In this document: positions 7,855 through 14,868 of the stretch, piece after piece
Position numbering within the stretch: position 1 is the stretch's first letter
Layout: the number at the start of each line of letters is the position of its first letter
Assembly (NCBI GenBank): GCA_005223075.1
Contig: NJBO01000002.1
Location: 199,588-263,587, forward strand
Direction of reading: 5' to 3'
From: a candidate division TA06 bacterium B3_TA06
Lineage (GTDB): Bacteria > Hydrothermota > Tepidihabitantia > B3-TA06
DNA: 64,000 bases
Translations under genes and position numbers: made by a program
The notes under the pieces: generated by a model
Told to the model about the DNA's origin: nothing
Database searches by the model: none
Seen by the model: the letters and a program-made list of their open reading frames with translations, nothing else

Positions 7855-8760
7855 ATGGCCAAAGCGTTTCTTTTCCCGGGACAGGGCTCACAATACGTGG
7901 GGATGGGTGCCGATCTATACGAGACTAACGAATCACTGAGATCGATATATCACTCAGCAGACCAAGTAAGCGGTCTGGAGATCACAAAAACCATGTTCGA
8001 GGGTCCTGAGGAGGCGCTCAGAAAGACCCAGATCACCCAGCCTGCGCTTTATGTGCATTCGCTTGCAGTTTATCGGCTGGTTACAGATAAGGGATTAATC
8101 GCGGACGTCTTTGCAGGCCACAGCCTTGGCGAGTTTTCAGCACTTGCTGCGGCAGGGGTGTTTTCGGTGGAAGACGGGATGAAGTTTGTTGCAAAGCGCG
8201 GTGCGCTTATGGCCCAAGCCAAAGAGGGCAGTATGGCTGCGATCATAGGGCTATCCGACGATGCAGTTATCTCCATCTGCAGTGAGATAGAGAACATCTG
8301 GCCCGCCAACTTCAACTCCCCTGGTCAGGTGGTGATCTCCGGTGCGCCCGAGGGTATCAAGAAAGCGATCGAGAAGGCCAAGGAGGCGAGTGCCAAGCGT
8401 GCATTGCCCTTGGCAGTATCCGGTGCGTTCCACACCCCGTTCATGCAGCGAGCGGCCTCCGAGTTCCGCGCCTTTCTTGATCAGTTCGAATTCAAGAAGC
8501 CCAAGGGTAAGGTTATACCCAACGTGACAGGCGAGGTAACCAACGATCCTGGCCAGATCAAGGAATTCTTGGCGAAACAGCTTACCTCGCCCGTGCTCTG
8601 GGCCAAGACCATGCAGACTTTGACCGCTTTGGGTGTTAGAGAACTCTACGAGCTTGGCTCTGGCAAGGTGCTCTGCGGTCTGGCCAAGAGGGGTATGAGT
8701 GATGTAACATGCATCTGGGTCGGCACGGTTGAGGAGATCAACGGGCTATTTAACTCCTAA
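7855..8760 (+). CDS. fabD: Malonyl-CoA:ACP transacylase
   Basis: The 301-residue protein loads malonate onto acyl carrier protein for fatty-acid synthesis. It has the LFPGQGSQYVGMG opening, the active-site Ser in GHSLGEFSALAAAG, and the Asn and His segments NFNSPGQVVISG and SGAFHTPFM. The start is ATG 7855 (a TTG lies one codon upstream) behind TTGGAGG at 7844-7850. It sits in one operon with def. No other fab genes are in the window. Confidence 0.96.
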   Translation: MAKAFLFPGQGSQYVGMGADLYETNESLRSIYHSADQVSGLEITKTMFEGPEEALRKTQITQPALYVHSLAVYRLVTDKGLIADVFAGHSLGEFSALAAAGVFSVEDGMKFVAKRGALMAQAKEGSMAAIIGLSDDAVISICSEIENIWPANFNSPGQVVISGAPEGIKKAIEKAKEASAKRALPLAVSGAFHTPFMQRAASEFRAFLDQFEFKKPKGKVIPNVTGEVTNDPGQIKEFLAKQLTSPVLWAKTMQTLTALGVRELYELGSGKVLCGLAKRGMSDVTCIWVGTVEEINGLFNS

Positions 8761-8788
8761 ACAGAGTTTTGATCCCATAGGATTTTTA

Positions 8789-8947
8789 ATGCTCTGTCCG
8801 AGATGCAAGATCGGTATGAAAGAAGAGAAGCGCTCCTTCCATAAGAGGCGCAAGTGGATATGCCCACGCTGCGGCAGGGTTAAGATGCAGAGGGTGTGGG
8901 CAAGAGGTGAGAGAAAATCCAGACGTAAGGATAAGTCAATAGAGTAG
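8789..8947 (+). CDS. Small zinc-ribbon protein
   Basis: The 52-residue protein has two knuckles, CPRCKIGM and CPRCGRVK, 26 residues apart, and a very basic C-terminus. This is the shape of a treble-clef or zinc-ribbon nucleic-acid-binding protein. It starts 28 bp after fabD and is followed by a GC-rich hairpin. I do not recognise a named family. Confidence 0.6.
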   Translation: MLCPRCKIGMKEEKRSFHKRRKWICPRCGRVKMQRVWARGERKSRRKDKSIE

Positions 8948-8967
8948 GGGCGACGCATGCGTCGCCC
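8945..8967. terminator. TAGGGGC palindrome (family B), likely bidirectional terminator
   Basis: GGGCGACGCATGCGTCGCCC is a perfect palindrome followed by TTTCC on the + strand. It lies between the convergent zinc-ribbon and MglA-like genes and shares the TAGGGGC edge with other copies. Confidence 0.6.
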
Positions 8968-8997
8968 TTTCCATTTGGATCAATATATTCCGGGTGT

Positions 8998-9573
8998 TTA
9001 AAACGCACGGATTATCATCCTGGCGATCTCCTTAAGGGTCTCGAATACGCCGATTCCCTGGTCGGCAACCGCCTCGAAGTACGGCACCTTATCCGGGTTC
9101 AGGAGTTCTTCCATCTCAGCTACGGTCATGATATTCGGCAGGTCGCGCTTGTTGTACTGCATCACGTATGGGACATCGGGAAGCCTGAGGTTGAAGGTAG
9201 CAAGGTTCTCCTTCAGGTTCTCGAGACTGTCCAGGTTGTCCTCACGCCGCTCACGTTGTGAGTCAGCAACGAATATGATGCCGTCCGCACCTTCCAGGAT
9301 GATTCTCCGAGAAGCGGTGAGGGCAACATGGGTGGGAACCGTGTAGAGATGGAAGCGCATCTGGAAGCCCCGCACTCGACCCAGATCTACAGGCAGGAAG
9401 TCGAAGAACAAGGTTTTGTCCATCTCAGTATCTAAAGTGATCGTCTTTCCTTTTGCATCCGCGTCCAGCCTATCGTAGATCCAACGAAGATTGTCGGTCT
9501 TCCCGCCGAGTCCCGGCCCGTAGTATACGATCTTTAGATTGATCTCTTTTGTAGCGTAGTTTATGAGAGCCAT
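8998..9573 (-). CDS. MglA-like small GTPase, paralogue 1, catalytic residues lost
   Basis: This 191-residue protein is a Ras-like GTPase of the MglA family, which sets cell polarity and drives motility complexes in Myxococcus. The P-loop GPGLGGKT (residues 19-26) and the NKRD base-recognition motif are intact. Three active-site positions have changed: Lys53 replaces the catalytic Arg of DRTLFFDFLP, the PGQ of switch 2 has become PTH (residues 80-82, so Gln82 is lost), and Asp27 follows GKT. It should bind nucleotide but not hydrolyse GTP normally. It lies 6 nt after a 25-residue microprotein gene. Confidence 0.9.
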   Translation of the reverse strand: MALINYATKEINLKIVYYGPGLGGKTDNLRWIYDRLDADAKGKTITLDTEMDKTLFFDFLPVDLGRVRGFQMRFHLYTVPTHVALTASRRIILEGADGIIFVADSQRERREDNLDSLENLKENLATFNLRLPDVPYVMQYNKRDLPNIMTVAEMEELLNPDKVPYFEAVADQGIGVFETLKEIARMIIRAF

Positions 9574-9579
9574 GGAGTA

Positions 9580-9657
9580 CTAACCAAACAGCTGATCAAG
9601 TTCATCTTCTACATTAAACTCATCTGGGGGACTCTCTAACTTCTTGTCTGCAGGCAT
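9580..9657 (-). CDS. 25-residue microprotein 1, copy of the MglB-like C-terminus
   Basis: ATG 9657 has AAGGAGG 4 nt upstream. The peptide starts MPADKKLESPPDEF and ends VEDELDQLFG. The roadblock protein encoded at 11961-12455 ends EDELDRLFG. In the shared part, five of six changed codons are synonymous. The 6-nt gap to the GTPase start is the same as between the full roadblock gene and its mglA. This is probably a real peptide that binds the adjacent GTPase; binding is inferred from the known contact of the MglB C-terminal helix with MglA. Confidence 0.75.
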   Translation of the reverse strand: MPADKKLESPPDEFNVEDELDQLFG

Positions 9658-9684
9658 TAGTCCTCCTTGGTCTAATCTTATTGT

Positions 9685-9713
9685 AGTATAACTAATTATA
9701 GTCATTATGTCAA
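9685..9713 (-). promoter_or_regulatory. Promoter of microprotein 1 / GTPase 1
   Basis: TTGACA (9708-9713), 17-bp spacer, TATACT (9685-9690). The spacer holds the inverted repeat ACTA-N4-TAGT, shared with unit 2 and a possible operator. Confidence 0.85.
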
Positions 9714-9807
9714 GGCTTTATCATGCCCGCACATATGAAGGCTACCTTCTGGGGGCCTGAATCTCTAAATCTCGGAACGTTTCTAGGGGTTTTTAAAACT
9801 GAAGTTC

Positions 9808-10383
9808 TCATAACTTACGGATTACCATCTTGGCGATCTCCTTCAGGGTGTCGAATACACCGATTCCCTGGGTGGCAACCGCCTCGAAGTAGGGCACCCT
9901 ATCCGGGTTCAGAAGTTCCTCCATCTCGGCGACTGTCATAAGATTGGGGAGGTCGCGCTTGTTGTACTGCATGACGTATGGGACGTCTGAAAGCTTCAGG
10001 TTGGGGGTTGCAAGGTCCTCCTTGAGGTTTTTCACACTCTCCACGTTATCCTCACGCCGCTCCCTTTGTGAATCGGCCACGAAGATTAGGCCGTCGGCAC
10101 CCCTAAGGATGATTCTCCGAGAAGCGGTGAGGGAAACATGGATGGGAACCGTGTAGAGATGGAAGCGCATCTGGAAGCCCCGCACTCGACCCAGATCTAC
10201 AGGCAGGAAGTCGAAGAACAAGGTTTTGTCCATCTCAGTATCTAAGGTGATCATCTTTCCTTTTGCATCTGCGTCCAGCCTATTGTAGATCCAACGAAGA
10301 TTGTCAGTCTTGCCACCGAGTGCCGGCCCGTCGTATACGATCTTTAGGTTGATCTCTTTTGTAGCGTAGTTTATGAGAGCCAT
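9808..10383 (-). CDS. MglA-like small GTPase, paralogue 2, catalytic residues lost
   Basis: This 191-residue paralogue is very close to paralogue 1 even at the DNA level, so the two arose by recent duplication. It shares Lys53 and Asp27, and has PIH in place of PGQ (residues 80-82). Its P-loop is further altered to GPALGGKT. The NKRD motif is intact. Loss of both hydrolytic residues in an otherwise conserved frame points to a selected non-hydrolysing form rather than decay. It has its own promoter and microprotein. Confidence 0.9.
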   Translation of the reverse strand: MALINYATKEINLKIVYDGPALGGKTDNLRWIYNRLDADAKGKMITLDTEMDKTLFFDFLPVDLGRVRGFQMRFHLYTVPIHVSLTASRRIILRGADGLIFVADSQRERREDNVESVKNLKEDLATPNLKLSDVPYVMQYNKRDLPNLMTVAEMEELLNPDRVPYFEAVATQGIGVFDTLKEIAKMVIRKL

Positions 10384-10389
10384 GGAGTA

Positions 10390-10467
10390 CTAACCAAACA
10401 GCTGATCAAGTGCATCTTCTACATGAAGTTCATCTGGAGGCCTCTCTAACTTCTTGGTTACATGCAT
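10390..10467 (-). CDS. 25-residue microprotein 2
   Basis: ATG 10467 lies behind AAGGAGG (10472-10478). The peptide begins MHVTKKLERPPDEL and ends VEDALDQLFG. It has the same length, the same 6-nt gap to the GTPase and the same ending as microprotein 1, while its first half differs. Confidence 0.75.
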   Translation of the reverse strand: MHVTKKLERPPDELHVEDALDQLFG

Positions 10468-10494
10468 TAATCCTCCTTGTCTTAAACTCATTGC

Positions 10495-10523
10495 ACTATA
10501 ACTAATTGTAGTTATCATGTCAA
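10495..10523 (-). promoter_or_regulatory. Promoter of microprotein 2 / GTPase 2
   Basis: TTGACA (10518-10523), 17-bp spacer, TATAGT (10495-10500), with the ACTA-N4-TAGT inverted repeat between the boxes. Confidence 0.85.
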
Positions 10524-10551
10524 GGCTTTATCATGCCCGCAAATATGAAGG

Positions 10552-11169
10552 CTACCTTCTGGGGGCTTGAATCTCTATCCCTCGAGGCGTTTTGAAAACT
10601 TGCAGGATGACCCTCTTGGCGATCTCCTTCAGGGTCTCGGATATGCCGCTCCCCTGGGTGGCGACCGACTCGAAGTAGGGCACCCTATCCGGATTCAGGA
10701 GTTCTTCCATCTCAGCAACGGTCATCAGGTTGGGCAGGTCGCGCTTGTTGTACTGCATGACATATGGGATGTTGGAGAGTTTGAGGTTAAGGGTTGCAAG
10801 GTTGTTCTTAAGATTCTGTAGGCTGTTGGTATTGTCCTCACGCCGCTCCCTTTGTGAATCGGCCACGAAGATCAGGCCGTCGACACCACTAAGGATGATC
10901 CGCCTCGAGGCGTTATAGAAAACCTGGCCTGGAACCGTGTAGAGATGGAGGCGTACCTGAAAGCCCCGCACTCGATCCAGATTTACAGGCAGGAAGTCGA
11001 AGAACAGGGTTCTGTCCATCTCTGTATCGATACTAATCATCTTCCCCTTGGTATTCTCATCGAGTTTTCCGCAGATCCCTCTGAGGGTGGTGGTCTTACC
11101 ACCTAATCCAGGACCGTAGTATACGATCTTTACGCTGATCTCTTTTGTAGCCAAGTTTATGAAAGCCAC
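10552..11169 (-). CDS. MglA-like small GTPase, paralogue 3, active site intact
   Basis: The 205-residue protein keeps the catalytic set: P-loop GPGLGGKTT, Arg53 in DRTLFFDFLP, and PGQ in TVPGQVFYNASRR. It also has NKRD. It has a 15-residue basic C-terminal extension (KTPRGIEIQAPRR) that the other paralogues lack. The start is GTG 11169, 6 nt after microprotein 3. It should be a functional GTPase and is less similar to paralogues 1 and 2 than those are to each other. Confidence 0.9.
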   Translation of the reverse strand: MAFINLATKEISVKIVYYGPGLGGKTTTLRGICGKLDENTKGKMISIDTEMDRTLFFDFLPVNLDRVRGFQVRLHLYTVPGQVFYNASRRIILSGVDGLIFVADSQRERREDNTNSLQNLKNNLATLNLKLSNIPYVMQYNKRDLPNLMTVAEMEELLNPDRVPYFESVATQGSGISETLKEIAKRVILQVFKTPRGIEIQAPRR

Positions 11170-11175
11170 GGGGTA

Positions 11176-11253
11176 CTAACCAAACAGCTGATCAAGTGCG
11201 CCTTCTACATTAAACTCATCTGGGGGAGTCTCTGGCTTCTTTTCTCCAAGCAT
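11176..11253 (-). CDS. 25-residue microprotein 3
   Basis: ATG 11253 lies behind AAGGAAG. The peptide begins MLGEKKPETPPDEF and ends VEGALDQLFG. Exact conservation of length (25), of the PPDE and LDQLFG motifs and of the 6-nt spacing in three units supports translation. Confidence 0.72.
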   Translation of the reverse strand: MLGEKKPETPPDEFNVEGALDQLFG

Positions 11254-11281
11254 TAGTCTTCCTTAATCTTAAATTGATGTT

Positions 11282-11310
11282 AGTATAGCTAAGTATGATT
11301 ATTGTGTCAA
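11282..11310 (-). promoter_or_regulatory. Promoter of microprotein 3 / GTPase 3
   Basis: TTGACA (11305-11310), 17-bp spacer, TATACT (11282-11287). The spacer differs from units 1 and 2. Confidence 0.85.
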
Positions 11311-11335
11311 GTGTTTGCTTGCTCGTTTCAATACA

Positions 11336-11355
11336 AAGGCCCCCTACGGGGCCTT
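11336..11355 (-). terminator. Terminator of the porGDAB-roadblock-mglA operon
   Basis: An 8-bp stem AAGGCCCC/GGGGCCTT with a 4-nt loop, followed on the minus strand by TTTGTATTG. It lies just after the fourth mglA and before the promoter of unit 3. Confidence 0.8.
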
Positions 11356-11378
11356 AACTTTCTAAATCTCGAGGTGTT

Positions 11379-11954
11379 CTAGAACTTGCGGATGACCGTC
11401 TTGGCGATCTCCTTCAGGGTCTCGAATATGCCGATGCCCTGGGTGGCAACCGACTCGAAGTAAGGCACCCTCTGAGGATTTATGAGCATCTCCATCTCGG
11501 CAACGGTCATTATGTTCGGCAGATCACGTTTGTTGTACTGCATCACGTATGGTGTGTCGGAGAGCCTGAGGTTGAAGGTAGCAAGGTTATCCTTCAGATT
11601 CCGCAGGCTGTCGAGGTTATCCTCACGCCGCTCCCGCTGCGAGTCGGCCACGAAGATCAGGCCGTCGGCACCCCTAAGGATGATCCTCCGCGTGGCGTTG
11701 TAGAAGACCTGACCTGGAACCGTGTAGAGACGAAGTCGCGTCTGGAAGCCGCGCACTCGACCCAGATCTACCGGCAGGAAGTCGAAGAACAGGGTTCTGT
11801 CCATCTCTGTAGCAAGGGTGATCATCTTCCCCTTGGTATTCTGATCGAGTTCTCCGTAGATCCATCTTAGGTTGGTGGTCTTACCGCCCAGGCCCGGCCC
11901 GTAGTATACGATCTTGAAGTTGATCTCTCTGGTTGCATAGTTTATCAGAGTCAT
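11379..11954 (-). CDS. MglA-like small GTPase, paralogue 4 (operon copy, intact)
   Basis: The 191-residue protein is the canonical member of the set: P-loop GPGLGGKTTN, DRTLFFDFLP with Arg53, TVPGQVFYNATRR with Gln82, and NKRD. It is encoded 6 nt after the roadblock protein, so the pair matches the classic MglB-MglA arrangement in which the roadblock dimer acts on the GTPase. It is the last gene of the por operon. The link to pyruvate oxidation is by position only and its meaning is unclear. Confidence 0.93.
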   Translation of the reverse strand: MTLINYATREINFKIVYYGPGLGGKTTNLRWIYGELDQNTKGKMITLATEMDRTLFFDFLPVDLGRVRGFQTRLRLYTVPGQVFYNATRRIILRGADGLIFVADSQRERREDNLDSLRNLKDNLATFNLRLSDTPYVMQYNKRDLPNIMTVAEMEMLINPQRVPYFESVATQGIGIFETLKEIAKTVIRKF

Positions 11955-11960
11955 CTGGTG

Positions 11961-12455
11961 CTAGCCAAACAAACGGTCGAGTTCGTCTTCGATATCCTTT
12001 GAGATATCCTCGATCCTTGCCTCCTCCTCCGGCGCGAGCTGTTCTTGGCCGCCGAAGATATCCTCAAGTATCTTTGAAAGGGTCTGTGCGGCGTGCTTGA
12101 CCCGCACGCGGACAAGCCCCAGGGTGGTGCGTTGATCGAAGATTACAGCGATGATGATGTTCTGTGCAAGGGCCTGGAAGTAGAGGTGATCGCGTTCGCC
12201 CTGGTGGTAGAGGGTGAGGAACTGCTGCTCGCCGATGAGCTCTGCGAGTTGGGACGTGGCAGCAAAGTCAGCCGCAGCCAGGGTCGCAAACGACTCGAGA
12301 TCTATCTTCTCGGTCTCGCCAGCGTTCGTAATCAGGTTCCCGTCGCGATCCACCAGAAGAACCGCCTTGGCGTCAGACTGCTGCAGGAGCTTCTCGATGT
12401 TCTCCTTGATCGCCTGGAAACCTGACTCGAACAGCTTGATGCGATCTATAAGCAT
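11961..12455 (-). CDS. Roadblock/LC7 protein, MglB-like
   Basis: The 164-residue protein has a roadblock/LC7 fold over about residues 1-125 (LLQQSDAKAVLLVDRDGNLI, then AQNIIIAVIFDQRTTLGLVRV). A long acidic C-terminal tail ends in DIEDELDRLFG. Roadblock proteins of this type are partners and regulators of MglA GTPases. The C-terminal segment is the part reproduced in the three microproteins. It starts one base after porB and ends 6 nt before the GTPase, so all are co-transcribed. Confidence 0.9.
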   Translation of the reverse strand: MLIDRIKLFESGFQAIKENIEKLLQQSDAKAVLLVDRDGNLITNAGETEKIDLESFATLAAADFAATSQLAELIGEQQFLTLYHQGERDHLYFQALAQNIIIAVIFDQRTTLGLVRVRVKHAAQTLSKILEDIFGGQEQLAPEEEARIEDISKDIEDELDRLFG

Positions 12456-12456
12456 G

Positions 12457-13389
12457 TTATCCGTTCGTTGCCTGCTCTTTGCGCAACAGGACTTCCCACC
12501 GACGATTGACCTCGGCCTGAAGTTCCTCCAAAAGATGCTCGTTACCCGGCTTGAGTAGATGCCGGAAGCGTGCCTGTAGCTTTAGGAAATCAACCAAGGG
12601 CTTAGGCTCACGCGGCTTCATGTTGATCTTGTATTTTCCGTCCTGCCACTCGTAGATCGGCCAGAACAGGGTTTCTACAGCAAGCTTGGAGATGTTCATG
12701 GTTTGGTTTAGGGGGTAGCCCCAGCCGGGAACGCAGGGCGAGAGGACGTTGATGAACGAGGGGCCGTCAGCGGCAAGTGCCTTCTCCACCTTGCGGATGA
12801 GATCCATGTAGTAGCCGGGTGTTGCCTGTGCAGCGTAGGCAGGATCGTGAGCGATGATGATCTCGGTCAGGTCCTTTCGCTTCTGTGGCTTGCCCGGTAT
12901 CTTGGTTCCGGCAGGAGAGGTGGTGGTGTGCGCGCAGTAGGGGGTAGCTGACGAACGCTGGTAACCGGTGTTCATGTAGGCTTCGTTGTCGTAGCATACG
13001 TAAAGCATCTTGTGGCGACGTTCAATCGCTCCTGAGAGAGACTGCAGACCGATGTCGTATGTGCCGCCATCACCGCCGAAGGCGATGAATTGGATCTCGG
13101 CATCTATCTTGCCCTTGCGCTTCAGGGCTCGATAGGCCGCTTCCATACCCGATACGGTCGCAGCCGAGTTCTCGAAAGCGTTGTGCACCAGGTTGACGTT
13201 CCACGCGGTGTAGGGAAAGATGGTGGTAACCACCTCCATGCATCCGGTACAGATGCCTGTCACCGTTGGTTTGTCGCCTGCGGCCAAGAGTATCTGACGT
13301 ATGGCGGTTGAAGCCGCGCAGCCTGCACAGGCGCGATGCCCGCCTACCAGACCTTCCGTGCGCTTAGAGAGTTCTTTTAGGCTAGCCAT
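12457..13389 (-). CDS. porB: 2-oxoacid (pyruvate):ferredoxin oxidoreductase, beta subunit
   Basis: The 310-residue subunit binds thiamine pyrophosphate. It has the cysteines of the beta-subunit cluster (HRACAGCAAS and ICTGC) and the TPP segment FGGDGGTYDIGLQSLSGAIER, followed by YDNEAYMNTGYQRS. With the alpha, gamma and delta subunits it converts pyruvate and CoA to acetyl-CoA, CO2 and reduced ferredoxin. It lies one base after porA. Substrate choice (pyruvate rather than another 2-oxoacid) is inferred from overall similarity. Confidence 0.93.
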   Translation of the reverse strand: MASLKELSKRTEGLVGGHRACAGCAASTAIRQILLAAGDKPTVTGICTGCMEVVTTIFPYTAWNVNLVHNAFENSAATVSGMEAAYRALKRKGKIDAEIQFIAFGGDGGTYDIGLQSLSGAIERRHKMLYVCYDNEAYMNTGYQRSSATPYCAHTTTSPAGTKIPGKPQKRKDLTEIIIAHDPAYAAQATPGYYMDLIRKVEKALAADGPSFINVLSPCVPGWGYPLNQTMNISKLAVETLFWPIYEWQDGKYKINMKPREPKPLVDFLKLQARFRHLLKPGNEHLLEELQAEVNRRWEVLLRKEQATNG

Positions 13390-13390
13390 C

Positions 13391-14569
13391 TCATTCCTCC
13401 CCGCGAACGCCGAGGTATGTGATTAACTTATCTATCTTACCTTGCTTTGCTACTTGCTCGATCTCGTCGTAGACCCGTAGGATGTCGGAGATATCTATAT
13501 TGCGTCCACCCAGACCGTATACGTAGTCTGTGAGAAGGGGTTTTTTCTTTGCGTCGTAGAGAATACCGCGGGTCTCAAGGAAGACCGGGCCGCCGAAATC
13601 TGCCATGGTGTCGGAGCGATCCATCACCGCCACCGCCTTGAACTTACCAAGTGCGGCCTTTATCTCCTCAACGGGCAGCGGACGCCACATCCTCATGCGA
13701 ACAAGGCCCACCTTGCGGCCCTGCTCACGCAGCCCATCCACCACCTCCTTGGCGGTATCCGCGGTGGAGCCAGCGGTAAAGATCGCAACGTCGGCATCGT
13801 CGGTCTTGTACTCTTCCAAAGCAGGGTAGTAGCGCCCGGAAAGCTCGGCATACTCCTGGGCTACCTTGTTATAGGTTCCGAGTACCTTGCTGAAGTCATC
13901 GATCTGGGCGCGCTTGTGCTCGAAGAAGTAGTCCTGCAGATCAAGTGGTCCGAAGGTTTTGGGATTCTCAAGGTCCAGTGCGGAGAAGCGAGGTTTGTAT
14001 TCACCGATGAAGCGCTGAACCTCTTCGTCTTCGAGGACCTCCAACCGCTCCATGGCGTGGGAGATGATGAACGCATCGGTGGAGACGATTGCAGGAACAG
14101 CCGTTTGCTCCGCTACTTTCAGAGCGATTATTAACGAATCGTATGCCTCCTGGGAGTTGGCGCAGTAAAGCTGCATCCAGCCAGCCTCTCTGGAACCCAT
14201 GGTGTCCGAGTGGTCGCAGTGGATGTTGATTGGGGCGGAAAGTGAACGGTTCACTAATGCGATAACGATCGGCAGACGGTTGCCTGCAGCGATATAGAGG
14301 ATCTCATGCATTAATGCTAACCCCTGGGAAGAGGTTGATGTCATAACCCTGCCGCCTGCAATAGAGGCGCCCACGCAAGCCGAAAGTGCGGAGTGCTCAC
14401 TTTCCACGGCAACGAACTCGGTATCCACCTCGCCGTCGGCCACGTAGTTGGAAAAGATCTGCACGATCTCGGTCGCCGGTGTGATGGGGTACGCTGCTAC
14501 CACGTCCGGATTGATCTGCTTCATGGCATAGGCCATGGCCTCGTTACCGGTCTTGGCTATTGTCTTCAT
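13391..14569 (-). CDS. porA: 2-oxoacid (pyruvate):ferredoxin oxidoreductase, alpha subunit
   Basis: The 392-residue protein starts MKTIAKTGNEAMAYAMKQIN and shows AAYPITPATEI and the TSSQGLALMHE segment typical of the alpha subunit. A transketolase C-terminal-type domain follows (FTAGSTADTAKEVVDGLREQ). I chose ATG 14569 because GGGAGGAGAA precedes it and it overlaps the porD stop (ATGA); a longer reading would run back through porD. Confidence 0.93.
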   Translation of the reverse strand: MKTIAKTGNEAMAYAMKQINPDVVAAYPITPATEIVQIFSNYVADGEVDTEFVAVESEHSALSACVGASIAGGRVMTSTSSQGLALMHEILYIAAGNRLPIVIALVNRSLSAPINIHCDHSDTMGSREAGWMQLYCANSQEAYDSLIIALKVAEQTAVPAIVSTDAFIISHAMERLEVLEDEEVQRFIGEYKPRFSALDLENPKTFGPLDLQDYFFEHKRAQIDDFSKVLGTYNKVAQEYAELSGRYYPALEEYKTDDADVAIFTAGSTADTAKEVVDGLREQGRKVGLVRMRMWRPLPVEEIKAALGKFKAVAVMDRSDTMADFGGPVFLETRGILYDAKKKPLLTDYVYGLGGRNIDISDILRVYDEIEQVAKQGKIDKLITYLGVRGEE

Positions 14570-14868
14570 TTCTCCTCCCGCACCATATCGATAGCCGATG
14601 CCTTGGGCGGGCATATCACAGCGCAGATACCGCAGCCCTTGCAGTAGTCGTAGTCTATCCCTGTCATCTTGCCGTCTTGAACTGTGATTGCCGTATCTGG
14701 GCAGGTGATCCAGCAGAAAAGACAATGTATACACTTTTCCGCATCCCATAAAGGACGCATACTGCGCCAATCACCGGTCTTGAAGTGAAGGGAGGTTGCC
14801 CGTTCGTCTATGAGGCAGCCCGCGGGCAGCTCCTGCCAGGTCATCGGTTTATCAAACTTCATGCTCAT
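14566..14868 (-). CDS. porD: 2-oxoacid:ferredoxin oxidoreductase, delta subunit (two 4Fe-4S)
   Basis: The 100-residue ferredoxin-like subunit has two cluster motifs, CIHCLFCWITCP and CKGCGICAVICP, which wire electrons out of the complex. ATG 14868 overlaps the porG stop (ATGA) and has GGAGG upstream; a second ATG lies at 14862. The gene order G-D-A-B is normal for archaeal-type four-subunit enzymes. Confidence 0.93.
   Translation of the reverse strand: MSMKFDKPMTWQELPAGCLIDERATSLHFKTGDWRSMRPLWDAEKCIHCLFCWITCPDTAITVQDGKMTGIDYDYCKGCGICAVICPPKASAIDMVREEK

Noticed and set aside
8998-10383. Paralogues 1 and 2 as pseudogenes
   Set aside because: Their frames, lengths, promoters and NKRD motifs are intact, and the lost residues are exactly the hydrolytic ones, which suggests altered function and not decay.
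9580-11253. Microproteins as simple transcription-attenuation leader peptides
   Set aside because: They have no runs of one amino acid, no terminator hairpin follows them before the GTPase, and their ends match the roadblock C-terminus; the idea is not fully excluded.
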